A program made the position numbers and the translations under genes. From an uncultured Roseburia sp. (GTDB lineage: Bacteria > Bacillota > Clostridia > Lachnospirales > Lachnospiraceae), in NCBI GenBank assembly GCA_900550935.1, contig URUD01000002.1:1-64000 (forward strand): a stretch of DNA of 64,000 bases, written 5' to 3'. Shown in pieces: positions 17,528-25,128 of this stretch; within the stretch, counting starts at the first letter, position 1, and each line of letters opens with the position of its first letter. The notes beneath the pieces were generated by a model, which had not been told where the DNA came from, searched no databases, and saw only the letters and a list, made by a program, of their open reading frames with translations.

Positions 17528-17941
17528 TTACAGTAAAGCAGGACCGACCGTGATATCCCGCAGAGAATCGATCCAGATCTCGGTTCCATCTTCAAACACC
17601 AGCTTTTTCTCATACTCATCGATCCTGCGCACTTTGCCGCTGTATGTGCGGTACGCGCCGCCCTCCTTTTTCGTATCCGGCTCAAAATAGATGCAGGTCG
17701 TCATCGGATGGCTTTCAAGGTTTTCTTTTATCTTAAGAAGCTGTTCATTTAAGATCTCTTTCTCCCCTTCGTCAAGCTCCGTGTAGGTCTCCGTGATCCG
17801 CTCGGCCTCATCGATGGCATCTTCATACCCGCTTAGTGCCGCAAATGCTGAAAACTGCGCCGCGCGGTCCATCACGGACATCCGCGGATGTACCTTTGAT
17901 ACCGGATGCTCTAATGTTATGATATCATCATATCTTCCCAC
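17528..17941 (-). CDS. YolD-like protein
   Basis: This 137-residue protein shows the YolD-family hallmark MDRAAQFSAFAALSGYEDAI near residues 24-43, and a C-terminal part with YSGKVRRIDEYEKKLVFEDG. YolD proteins are typically encoded next to Y-family polymerases of the UvrX/YqjW type, as here. The start is a GTG at 17941 with GGGAGTGA upstream. Its role is thought to be accessory to translesion synthesis, but the mechanism is not known. It is probably co-transcribed with the polymerase gene, 53 bases upstream. Confidence 0.88.
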   Translation of the reverse strand: MGRYDDIITLEHPVSKVHPRMSVMDRAAQFSAFAALSGYEDAIDEAERITETYTELDEGEKEILNEQLLKIKENLESHPMTTCIYFEPDTKKEGGAYRTYSGKVRRIDEYEKKLVFEDGTEIWIDSLRDITVGPALL

Positions 17942-17994
17942 TTTATCTCACTCCCATCTTTTATACTTTTTATCCACCAACCTCGGCTGTTTTC

Positions 17995-19518
17995 TTATGC
18001 TTTATGCCCACCGATCTGGCTGTTTCTGGACATGGCGGTTGCACCCTCTTCCAGATTCATTCCTTTTAAGATGGCATTTTTTCCATATTTTTTCTTAATG
18101 TCAAGCATTGCCTGCTGCATCTTTTTCTCCCGTGCAAGCTCTTCTTCCTGATGTTTCTCCGCCTTTTCGCTCTGCTCTGCAAAAAGACTCATCTGCTCAA
18201 AAGTCTCCTCACTTGCAGCTTCTTTTTCTGACACAACCCGGTTTGCGGTCAGGTTCAGCCTGCGCACCAGAAGATTTGGATTTACGATCTTATCGTAGAG
18301 CTCTAACACTGCCTCCGTGATCAGTCTGGTAGAGGAAGTCCGCTTCGCTAAATTTGCCGTACCGTGCGCGTGTTTTGGGACCTGTCTGCCGTAGCGGTCC
18401 GTTGTGACCTCACCTTTGTATTTCTTACGGATCTCCGGTATTTTTAAATTGTCGATGTCATAGCCGACGGTCAGTACCATCTGATCGGTCACGAGTCCCT
18501 TATCCACCAGATCGAGCACCAGTAAGTCGACCATCTCGCGCACCACCAGTCTGGTCTTGGTAAAATCATACGGACAGTGCAGCACCTGACCGGAACCGAT
18601 GCTGTTTGACTCCGGTTTGTATGCCTTGATCTGTGCGATTGTACACGGCTCATACCCCCATGCGTGATCGATCAGAAGCTCTGCATTGACCCCGAACAGG
18701 CGGTAAAGCAGTTCTTCATTATAATATTCGCTGCTCCCTCCGATCGAGCAACGCGCAACATCTCCCATCGTATAAATGCCGACTTTGTTTAATTTTTTCT
18801 CATATCCTCTTCCGACACGCCAGAAATCCGTGATCGGACGGTGCTCCCAGAGATTTCTCCGGTAAGACATCTCATCCAGTTCGGCGATCCTGACGCCGTA
18901 TTCATCCGGTTTTGCATGCTTTGCCTCGATATCCAGTGCGACCTTGCAGAGATAGAGATTGGTTCCGATCCCTGCCGTCGCCGTGATCCCGGTCAACGTC
19001 ATGATCTCCTGCACCAGTTTAGAAGCAAACTGCTTTGGTGTCAGATGATAGGTCTCCAAATAAGGTGACACGTCCAAAAATACCTCATCAATGGAGTAAA
19101 CATGGATATCCTCGGGCGCAATATATTTTAAATAGATCTGATAGATCCGCGTGCTGTAATCCATATACAAAGCCATCCTGGGCGGTGCTGCAATATATCC
19201 GACCGCCAGCTGCGGTTCCCTCTCCAATACCGTCGCATCCGTGGAAGAACCGTTCAATCGTCCTCCCGGTGTCCGTCTCTCCCGTTCTGCATTGACCTGT
19301 CTGACCCGCTCTACAACCTCGAACAGGCGTGCCCTGCCCGGTATCCCGTATGCTTTTAACGACGGAGATACCGCCAGACAGATTGTCTTTTCCGTGCGGC
19401 TTTCATCTGCAACGACCAGATTGGTCGTCAGCGGGTCTAAATCCCTCTCCCTGCACTCCACGGATGCGTAAAATGATTTCAGATCGATTGCAATATAAAT
19501 TGGTTCCCTTTTCTCCAT
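17995..19518 (-). CDS. Y-family DNA polymerase (UvrX/YqjW type)
   Basis: This 507-residue translesion polymerase belongs to the ImpB/MucB/SamB family. The palm motifs are visible: IAIDLKSFYASVECRE at the N terminus with the first catalytic Asp, and YSIDEVFLDV near residue 140 with the Asp-Glu pair. The finger, thumb and little-finger regions follow, and a Lys/Glu-rich C-terminal tail ends the protein. The start has GAGG seven bases upstream. A near-perfect LexA box lies about 70 bp upstream, so the gene should be induced by DNA damage. The YolD gene follows. Confidence 0.93.
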   Translation of the reverse strand: MEKREPIYIAIDLKSFYASVECRERDLDPLTTNLVVADESRTEKTICLAVSPSLKAYGIPGRARLFEVVERVRQVNAERERRTPGGRLNGSSTDATVLEREPQLAVGYIAAPPRMALYMDYSTRIYQIYLKYIAPEDIHVYSIDEVFLDVSPYLETYHLTPKQFASKLVQEIMTLTGITATAGIGTNLYLCKVALDIEAKHAKPDEYGVRIAELDEMSYRRNLWEHRPITDFWRVGRGYEKKLNKVGIYTMGDVARCSIGGSSEYYNEELLYRLFGVNAELLIDHAWGYEPCTIAQIKAYKPESNSIGSGQVLHCPYDFTKTRLVVREMVDLLVLDLVDKGLVTDQMVLTVGYDIDNLKIPEIRKKYKGEVTTDRYGRQVPKHAHGTANLAKRTSSTRLITEAVLELYDKIVNPNLLVRRLNLTANRVVSEKEAASEETFEQMSLFAEQSEKAEKHQEEELAREKKMQQAMLDIKKKYGKNAILKGMNLEEGATAMSRNSQIGGHKA

Positions 19519-19588
19519 CTTCTGTCCTCGCTCTTATCGTTCTGCTTTTTCTAGCATAACACATTTCTGTCATTTTATCCACATTTTC

Positions 19589-19602
19589 CGAACATATGTT
19601 TA
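19589..19602 (-). promoter_or_regulatory. LexA (DinR) box
   Basis: The 14-mer CGAACATATGTTTA matches the Gram-positive LexA consensus CGAACRNRYGTTYC at all but the last position. It lies in the promoter region of the Y-family polymerase gene, which is a typical SOS target. Confidence 0.8.
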
Positions 19603-19648
19603 TTTTCCTGCCATGGCATGTAAAATACACCTTGTGAATTTTTTATGC

Positions 19649-19682
19649 AAAAAAAGAACAACCGATCAACCGGTTGCTCTTT
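19649..19682 (-). terminator. terminator of the cysE-sigH operon
   Basis: On the minus strand AGAGCAACCG and CGGTTGTTCT form a stem with one mismatch, and seven T follow. It lies about 150 bases past sigH. The stretch 19684-19833 contains no gene that I can see, only AT-rich sequence with a repeated GTTCACAAA. Confidence 0.8.
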
Positions 19683-19833
19683 AGGAGAAGGTATTTTTAC
19701 TATGGGGTATAGCAAAAATTATATATAATGTATTGGGGGGTTTTTACAGGTATTATAATAGCACGTCCCACCCGAGAAGTGTTCACAAAGTTCACAAAAT
19801 ATCAATTCGATTTTTGTATATTTTGCACAATTC

Positions 19834-20436
19834 TTATTGAATTACTTCCTGACGCACCTTTGTTTTGATCCGCTGTAAGGCATTATCAATGGTCTTGGGC
19901 TGTTTATTCATATGTTCCGCGATCTGCTGATAGTTGTTCCCCTGCAGGTATTCATCCAGCACCTGCTGTTCCATGGAACTTAAATGCTCTCTTAAGCCGT
20001 CCCAGAACTGTTTTAAGTTCTCCTGATCGATGATCATCTGCTCCGGATCTCCCATCCCGCCGGTCGTGAGGGTCTCCGCCAGGGAATGTCCCTCTTCCCC
20101 TGTCTCCGAGTAGAATGAGATATAGGTGTTTAGCGGTGCATGCTTTTTCCGGTTGGATGCCTCCACCGCCTTATACAGCTGCCTTGTAATGCACAGCTCT
20201 GCAAATGAGAAAAAAGATGCTTCCTTTCCCCCGTCATAATCTCGGACTGCCTTAAACAGCCCGATCATCCCCTCCTGGATCAGGTCGTCCGTCTCTCCTC
20301 CGATCAAAAAGACCGCATTTGCCTTTTTACGCACCAACGGTTTGTACTTATCCAGTATATAATCCATTACTCCAGAATCCCCGGAACGTAACTGCCCGAT
20401 CAGTTGTTCATCTGACATCTCCTGATAATCTGCCAC
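19834..20436 (-). CDS. sigH: RNA polymerase sigma-H factor
   Basis: This sigma-70 family protein has about 200 residues. Region 2 contains DDLIQEGMIGLFKAVRDYD and FFSFAELCITRQLYKA. Region 4 contains YLQGNNYQQIAEHMNKQPKTIDNALQRIK. The sequence and the gene order cysS-mrnC-rlmB-sigH match Spo0H/SigH, which starts the sporulation and stationary-phase programme. The most likely start is the GTG at 20436 (ADYQEMSDE), which has AGGAGG five bases upstream. A GTG at 20457 would add seven residues and abut the rlmB stop. The gene rae1 (yacP), which lies between rlmB and sigH in Bacillus, is missing here. Confidence 0.92.
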   Translation of the reverse strand: MADYQEMSDEQLIGQLRSGDSGVMDYILDKYKPLVRKKANAVFLIGGETDDLIQEGMIGLFKAVRDYDGGKEASFFSFAELCITRQLYKAVEASNRKKHAPLNTYISFYSETGEEGHSLAETLTTGGMGDPEQMIIDQENLKQFWDGLREHLSSMEQQVLDEYLQGNNYQQIAEHMNKQPKTIDNALQRIKTKVRQEVIQ

Positions 20437-20457
20437 ATGCCCCTCCTGTTTTCTCAC

Positions 20458-21201
20458 TTATCCATTCATGCGCTGTCTTACGATCTCGTATGCAAGAACG
20501 CCTGCGGCCACCGATGCGTTTAACGAATCGATATCACCTTTCATCGGGATCGATGCGATGAAATCACAGTTTTCTTTTACAAGCTTTCCTACGCCTTCGC
20601 CCTCGCTTCCGATGACAAGACCGATCGGTCCTTTTAAGTCCAGATCATACATGGTAGTTCCACCCATATCGGCACAGACAAACCACATGCCTTTTTCCTT
20701 TAACTCCTTGATCGTTGCGGAAAGGTTTGTTACCTTTGCCACCGGAGTATAGTTGATGGCACCGGCTGAAGTCTTTGCGACCGTTGCGGTCAGTCCGACT
20801 GCCCTGCGCTTTGGAATGATGACTCCGTGTGCACCTGCGAGGTTTGCGGTACGGATGATCGCACCCAAGTTATGTGGATCTTCGATGTTATCTAACAGGA
20901 AAATAAAAGGCGGCTCCCCTTTTTCCTCTGCGATCTTTAAGATGTCATCCACTTCGGCATACTCATAGGCAGCCGCAACTGCGATCACGCCCTGATGTTT
21001 TTTGGTCTCAGATAACTGATCCAGCCGCTCTTTTTCTACGAAATTTAAGATCGTATCATGTTTCCTTGCTTCTCTTACGATGGTGCGCACAGGTCCATCC
21101 TGACAGCCATCCAGTACATATAATTTATCAATGGTCTTTCCGGAACGGAATGCCTCCAATACCGCGTTTCGTCCTTCGATCTTTAACTCCTCGTAACCCA
21201 T
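20458..21201 (-). CDS. rlmB: 23S rRNA (guanosine-2'-O-)-methyltransferase RlmB
   Basis: This 247-residue SpoU/TrmH-family (SPOUT) methyltransferase is expected to modify G2251 in the 23S rRNA peptidyl transferase region. An N-terminal substrate-binding domain (EGRNAVLEAFRSG) precedes the three SPOUT motifs: DPHNLGAIIRTA, IGLVIGSEGEGV and IPMKGDIDSLNASVAAGVLAYE. The length is normal. It lies 8 bases after mrnC and directly before sigH in the conserved operon. Confidence 0.95.
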   Translation of the reverse strand: MGYEELKIEGRNAVLEAFRSGKTIDKLYVLDGCQDGPVRTIVREARKHDTILNFVEKERLDQLSETKKHQGVIAVAAAYEYAEVDDILKIAEEKGEPPFIFLLDNIEDPHNLGAIIRTANLAGAHGVIIPKRRAVGLTATVAKTSAGAINYTPVAKVTNLSATIKELKEKGMWFVCADMGGTTMYDLDLKGPIGLVIGSEGEGVGKLVKENCDFIASIPMKGDIDSLNASVAAGVLAYEIVRQRMNG

Positions 21202-21209
21202 AATTCCTC

Positions 21210-21644
21210 CTATAGTCTGAGTTTTAATCCATCTACGCCTGCTTTTACCAGTTCTACCAGGCGTTCAAACTGATCTGTCAGATAAAGATATCCCATCAAA
21301 GCCTCAAATCCGGTCGCTTTTCTGTAATCTGACATCGTTGCATTTTTTGCCATGGTAGGCGATTTTGCATTTCTCCCGCGGCGGTAGATATCTGCCTCCT
21401 CCTTTGAAAGTAAGGGAAGCAGTACCTCCATCATTTCTGCCTGCGTGTGTGCCTTTACGATCTGGCTTGTCCGTTTATGCAGTTCTCCCGCTCTGGTATT
21501 TCCTTTTCCTACCACAATGCTCCGGATCACAAGATCGTAGATTCCGTCTCCGATATAAGCCAGTGTAAGCGGTGAATACGTCCGGATGTCCACATCCGGT
21601 ATTCCAAACTGTCCCTTGATATAAGAATCAATTCCTCCCTGCAT
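21210..21644 (-). CDS. mrnC: mini-ribonuclease 3
   Basis: This RNase III-like protein of about 144 residues lacks the double-stranded RNA-binding domain; Mini-III enzymes mature 23S rRNA ends. The RNase III catalytic motif LAYIGDGIYDLVIRS is near residue 28, and a second acidic motif ATGFEALMGYLYL lies near the C terminus. The ATG at 21644 (MQGGIDSY) has AGGAAG eight bases upstream. A GTG at 21665 would overlap the cysS stop by four bases and is the alternative. It sits between cysS and rlmB, its usual place. Confidence 0.93.
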   Translation of the reverse strand: MQGGIDSYIKGQFGIPDVDIRTYSPLTLAYIGDGIYDLVIRSIVVGKGNTRAGELHKRTSQIVKAHTQAEMMEVLLPLLSKEEADIYRRGRNAKSPTMAKNATMSDYRKATGFEALMGYLYLTDQFERLVELVKAGVDGLKLRL

Positions 21645-21661
21645 CACGTCTCTTCCTTTCT

Positions 21662-23080
21662 TCACGCTTTATGCCAGATCACGCCTTCTCTGGTGTCTTT
21701 TAACACAATTCCTTTTGCTAAGAGTTCATCACGGATGGCATCTGCCTTTGCAAAATCTTTTGCTTTCTTGGCTGCCTTACGCTCTTCGATCTTTTCTAAT
21801 ACATACTGCTCTAATTCAGAATCTACCTCTTCTTTTGGTTCTTCCGTCTTAGCGGTTGTAAGGTTCAATGATAAGACACGGTCAAAATCTCTGATCAGTT
21901 CCAGTTTCGTCTTGTCGTTCATCTCTGCTTTTAACAGATCATAAACGATCGTGAGTGCCATGGAAGTGTTCAGATCGTTGCTGATCGCCTCCACAAAACG
22001 TGCTTTGTATGTGTCAAAGGAATCTTTTTCAACGCTTCCTTCGTCTTTTAGATCTGCAATTCTTTTTACCAGTTTTTTGTATGCCGCACTCATATTGTCA
22101 AGTACTTCATAAGAAAACTCGAGCGGTTTGCGGTAATGAGACTGTAAGCAGAACATGCGGTATACGATCGGGTCGTATCCTTTTTCCTGCAATAAGGAAA
22201 CGGTCAGGAAATCTCCTTTGGATTTACTCATCTTGCCAGATTTATCATTTAAGTGCTGCACATGAAACCAGTATTTGCACCAGGTATGTCCCAGGTAACT
22301 CTCGGACTGTGCAATCTCATTGGTGTGGTGTGGAAAGATATTATCCACACCGCCACAATGAATGTCCATATATTCTCCTAAGTGCTTCATACTGATGCAG
22401 GAGCACTCGATATGCCATCCCGGATATCCAACGCCCCATGGGCTATCCCATTTTAATGCCTGATCTTCGAATTTGGATTTGGTAAACCAGAGTACGAAAT
22501 CGTTTTTGTTTTTCTTGTTTTCGTCCTCTTCCACATCATCACGCACGCCGACGAGCAGTTCCTTTTCATTCTGGGATGAAAATACATAGTAATCATCTAA
22601 TTTGGATGTATCGAAATATACGTTGCCACCAGCTACATACGCATAGCCTTTTTCCAGCAGTACCTCGATCATATGGATAAACTCCGGAATACAGTTTGTT
22701 GCAGGCTCAACAACATCCGGTGTCTTGATGTTTAGTTTTGCACAATCTGCAAAAAAAGCATCCGTATAAAATTTTGCAATCTCCATTACAGTCTTGTGCT
22801 CACGTTTCGCACCTTTTAACATCTTATCTTCACCGGTATCCGCATCGGAAGACAAATGCCCTACATCCGTGATGTTCATAACACGTTTCACGTCATAGCC
22901 GACATAGCGCAGGGATTTTTCCAGCACATCCTCCATGATATAACTTCTGAGGTTTCCGATGTGCGCAAAATGATATACCGTAGGTCCACAGGTATACATT
23001 GCGATCTTTCCATCTTCATGTGGAATGACCGTCTCCACCGTTCTTGTCAGAGTATTGTAAAATTTAAAATTGTTTTCCAT
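21662..23080 (-). CDS. cysS: cysteinyl-tRNA synthetase
   Basis: This 472-residue class I aminoacyl-tRNA synthetase charges tRNA-Cys. The HIGH signature appears as FAHIGNLRS near residue 40, and KMSKS as GKMSKSKGDF near 278. The zinc ligands include Cys30 (TCGPTVYH) and the WHIECS region. The C-terminal anticodon-binding part ends EGVIWHKA. The gene follows cysE by about 34 bases and is under the same Cys T-box leader, so synthetase and cysteine supply are controlled together by uncharged tRNA-Cys. Confidence 0.97.
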   Translation of the reverse strand: MENNFKFYNTLTRTVETVIPHEDGKIAMYTCGPTVYHFAHIGNLRSYIMEDVLEKSLRYVGYDVKRVMNITDVGHLSSDADTGEDKMLKGAKREHKTVMEIAKFYTDAFFADCAKLNIKTPDVVEPATNCIPEFIHMIEVLLEKGYAYVAGGNVYFDTSKLDDYYVFSSQNEKELLVGVRDDVEEDENKKNKNDFVLWFTKSKFEDQALKWDSPWGVGYPGWHIECSCISMKHLGEYMDIHCGGVDNIFPHHTNEIAQSESYLGHTWCKYWFHVQHLNDKSGKMSKSKGDFLTVSLLQEKGYDPIVYRMFCLQSHYRKPLEFSYEVLDNMSAAYKKLVKRIADLKDEGSVEKDSFDTYKARFVEAISNDLNTSMALTIVYDLLKAEMNDKTKLELIRDFDRVLSLNLTTAKTEEPKEEVDSELEQYVLEKIEERKAAKKAKDFAKADAIRDELLAKGIVLKDTREGVIWHKA

Positions 23081-23114
23081 AGTTATCCTCTCATTCTGCC
23101 GCTCTAACAGCTTT

Positions 23115-23798
23115 TTATTGTTCTTCTTCCCCTTTACCCGAAGTCAGTACACGCAATGCCTTTTCCAGATCCAGTACACGGTTGGTGAGCTCTGTATTTT
23201 CTCTCTGCAACACACTGATGTCCTCTTTGACCGGGTCTGGCAAATGGCACTGATCCATGTCGCTGCGCGGGATCTTCATGTTATCCCGTTTTACGATCCT
23301 GCCCGGAACGCCGACTACCGTACAGTTTGGTGGAACTTCCTCGATCACAACACTTCCGGCTCCGATCTTGGAATTTTCTCCCACGGTAAAGGAACCGATG
23401 ATCTTGGCTCCCGCGCTGATCATGACATTGTCTCCGATCGTTGGATGACGTTTTCCGGTCTCTTTTCCCGTTCCACCCAGGGTCACACCCTGATACATGG
23501 TAACATTATCTCCCACGATCGCGGTCTCTCCAATGATAACGCCGCTTCCATGGTCAATAAAAAATCCCTTCCCGATGGTCGCACCCGGATGGATCTCGAT
23601 CCCAGTCTTTCTCGCTGCACGCTGTGAGATATAGCGCGCTCTGAAATAGTGTCCTTTTAAATACTGTTTATGTGCACGTCTGTAACTTAGCATAACACGA
23701 AAGCTGGGATAAAGCAAAACTTCCATGGGAGATTTGATTGCAGGATCCCGCTCCTTTATCACTTGAAACTCTTCTTTGATACGACGTATCATCCCCAT
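23115..23798 (-). CDS. cysE: serine O-acetyltransferase
   Basis: This 227-residue enzyme makes O-acetylserine, the precursor for cysteine. The left-handed beta-helix is evident from hexapeptide repeats between about 65 and 160 (GATIGKGFFIDHGSGVIIGETAIVGDN and following), including the catalytic His in the FIDHG stretch. A short coiled-coil-like tail (VLQRENTELTNRVLDLEKALRVL) ends the protein. The start is an ATG with AAAGGGG upstream, placed just after the T-box terminator. First gene of cysE-cysS-mrnC-rlmB-sigH. Confidence 0.95.
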   Translation of the reverse strand: MGMIRRIKEEFQVIKERDPAIKSPMEVLLYPSFRVMLSYRRAHKQYLKGHYFRARYISQRAARKTGIEIHPGATIGKGFFIDHGSGVIIGETAIVGDNVTMYQGVTLGGTGKETGKRHPTIGDNVMISAGAKIIGSFTVGENSKIGAGSVVIEEVPPNCTVVGVPGRIVKRDNMKIPRSDMDQCHLPDPVKEDISVLQRENTELTNRVLDLEKALRVLTSGKGEEEQ

Positions 23799-23820
23799 TT
23801 TTAAAGACCCCTTTCACAAT

Positions 23821-24096
23821 AAAAAAAGGATTACTTCTCCTCTTTAGAGACGAAGTAATCCGCGGTTCCACTCTACTAAAAGCCTTTTGGCTTTCCCTTT
23901 TGGCATGTAACGAATGCCAGACGTATCGGGTTACTCTTTTCACCCGATCAGCTCCTGGAGGCACTTCAAAAATCTCTTTCCCAAAACTGCTTGCAGCCGA
24001 TGACAGTTTCTCTCTGTTGGATGTCTGACTTCCTACTCTTTCCAATCTAAGCCTTTTTGATGACCGCCGCCATATCCTGTGCGGCACTCATTTACT
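23821..24096 (-). ncRNA. T-box riboswitch (cysteine), leader of cysE-cysS
   Basis: The reverse complement carries the invariant T-box GTGGAACCGCGG (23860-23871). A terminator stem follows it directly: GGATTACTTC pairs with GAAGTAATCC and ends in seven T (23821-23861). The antiterminator T-box overlaps the 5' arm of this stem. Upstream elements include an AGTAGGAAG and AGAGAG region and a stem III ATCGGGT/ACCCGAT. The likely specifier codon is TGC (Cys) at 23961-23963 in GAAGTGCCTCC. It controls cysE and cysS by sensing uncharged tRNA-Cys. The specifier assignment is less certain than the T-box itself. Confidence 0.93.
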
Positions 24097-24102
24097 TTCT
24101 AT

Positions 24103-24131
24103 AGTTTATGCAGTTTTCTTTGATTTGTCAA
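24103..24131 (-). promoter_or_regulatory. sigma-A promoter of the T-box/cysE operon
   Basis: On the minus strand there is TTGACA (24126-24131), a 17-nt spacer and TAAACT (24103-24108). It lies just beyond the ispF stop codon, giving the cysE operon its own transcript. Confidence 0.85.
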
Positions 24132-24138
24132 TCATTTT

Positions 24139-24684
24139 TCACTGTGCTCTGCATCCACTGCATCCGGCGCATCCTCTTTCCGCCGAATCTGCCACAGTCA
24201 CACTGCTCTCATAGATGGTTGTCAATGCACAGATCGCCTGTGCGGAAATGCCCTTCTCGGTTCCGGTAAATCCAAGCCCCTCCTCGGTCGTCGCCTTTAC
24301 ATTAATCTGATCATTTCCGATCTTTAATGCTTTCGCGATATTTTCTTCCATCTGTGCAATATAAGGACGCATCTTTGGCTTCTGGGCAATGATCGTGGCA
24401 TCGATATTTTCCACGATATATCCCTTTTCCTCCATCAGTTTTGCCACATGCTCTAGCAGCCGGATGCTGGAGATCCCTTTGTACTGTGGATCCGTATCCG
24501 GGAAATGTTTGCCGATATCTCCAAGTGCTGCAGCTCCAAGCAGGGCATCCATGATCGCATGCAGTAACACATCTGCATCCGAATGTCCAAGCAGTCCCAA
24601 TGTATGCGGGATTTTTACCCCTCCGATGATCAGATCTCTATCTTCTACCAATCTATGCACATCATAGCCCATTCCTACTCTCAT
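24139..24684 (-). CDS. ispF: 2-C-methyl-D-erythritol 2,4-cyclodiphosphate synthase
   Basis: This protein of about 181 residues is the fifth-step enzyme of the MEP isoprenoid pathway. Family motifs are GMGYDVHRL (metal-binding Asp and His), LLGHSDADVLLHAIMDALLGAA, and the C-terminal ATTEEGLGFTGTEKGI. The ATG at 24684 (MRVGMGYD) has GGAGG five bases upstream. An ATG at 24696 with GAGG seven bases upstream is nearly as good. The C terminus extends beyond the usual end of the family with a tail containing GCAGCSGC. In Bacillus ispF also lies upstream of cysE. Confidence 0.95.
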   Translation of the reverse strand: MRVGMGYDVHRLVEDRDLIIGGVKIPHTLGLLGHSDADVLLHAIMDALLGAAALGDIGKHFPDTDPQYKGISSIRLLEHVAKLMEEKGYIVENIDATIIAQKPKMRPYIAQMEENIAKALKIGNDQINVKATTEEGLGFTGTEKGISAQAICALTTIYESSVTVADSAERGCAGCSGCRAQ

Positions 24685-24826
24685 ATCTACCTCCATATCG
24701 TTTCCTCTGTTGCTATCTACTATACACATTTTATCATTCCCTGCCAAGCACACACGCCGTTTTCATCTGATAATTTTTTTCATCAGATATAGAAAATAAA
24801 ATGTGCGCCTGCTTTTCCTATACAGC

Positions 24827-24857
24827 AAAAAAGACCCTGAAAAACTCCAAGGTCTTA
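24827..24857 (-). terminator. terminator after the tRNA pair
   Basis: On the minus strand AAGACC (complement of 24851-24856) and GGTCTT (complement of 24831-24836) form a stem around a 14-nt loop. A T run follows. It lies four bases beyond tRNA-Met. Confidence 0.7.
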
Positions 24858-24860
24858 GCG

Positions 24861-24934
24861 TAGCGGAAGGGAGATTCGAACTCTCGACACCACGGGTATG
24901 AACCGTGTGCTCTGGCCAACTGAGCTATTCCGCC
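24861..24934 (-). tRNA. tRNA-Met (CAT)
   Basis: A full cloverleaf is visible. The acceptor is GGCGGAA with TTCCGCT and discriminator A. The D arm contains AGCTCAGTTGG, the anticodon stem CACGG/CCGTG encloses TTCATAC with anticodon CAT, and the T arm contains GTTCGAATC. CCA is not encoded. The sequence looks like an elongator Met tRNA; CAT could also serve as tRNA-Ile2 after lysidine modification, which I cannot exclude. Confidence 0.95.
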
Positions 24935-24972
24935 ATAGAAACAACAAGCTTGTCTTAAGTCTTGTTGTTGAA

Positions 24973-25045
24973 TGGGACCTATAGGGCTCGAACCTATGAC
25001 CCTCTGCTTGTAAGGCAGATGCTCTCCCAGCTGAGCTAAGATCCC
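24973..25045 (-). tRNA. tRNA-Val (TAC)
   Basis: A full cloverleaf is visible: acceptor GGGATCT with AGGTCCC and discriminator A, D arm AGCTCAGCTGG, anticodon stem TCTGC/GCAGA with loop CTTACAA (anticodon TAC), and T arm GTTCGAGCC. CCA is not encoded. It lies 38 bases upstream of tRNA-Met and is transcribed first. Confidence 0.96.
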
Positions 25046-25080
25046 ATTTGTGTCGGTCGCTTACCGCAACCGACTTGATA

Positions 25081-25109
25081 AGTATACTACCCAGAAAAAT
25101 AAATGTCAA
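25081..25109 (-). promoter_or_regulatory. promoter of the tRNA-Val/tRNA-Met unit
   Basis: On the minus strand TTGACA (25104-25109), a 17-nt spacer and TATACT (25081-25086) lie about 36 bp before tRNA-Val and directly after metH. Confidence 0.85.
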
Positions 25110-25128
25110 CACTTTTTTTCATATTTTT

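Noticed and set aside
23668..24087. Open frame of 139 codons on the minus strand
   Set aside because: It runs through the T-box leader and the start of cysE in another frame; its residues follow RNA structure, not a protein family.
24855..25112. Open frame of 85 codons on the minus strand
   Set aside because: It covers the tRNA-Met and tRNA-Val genes and is a by-product of them.
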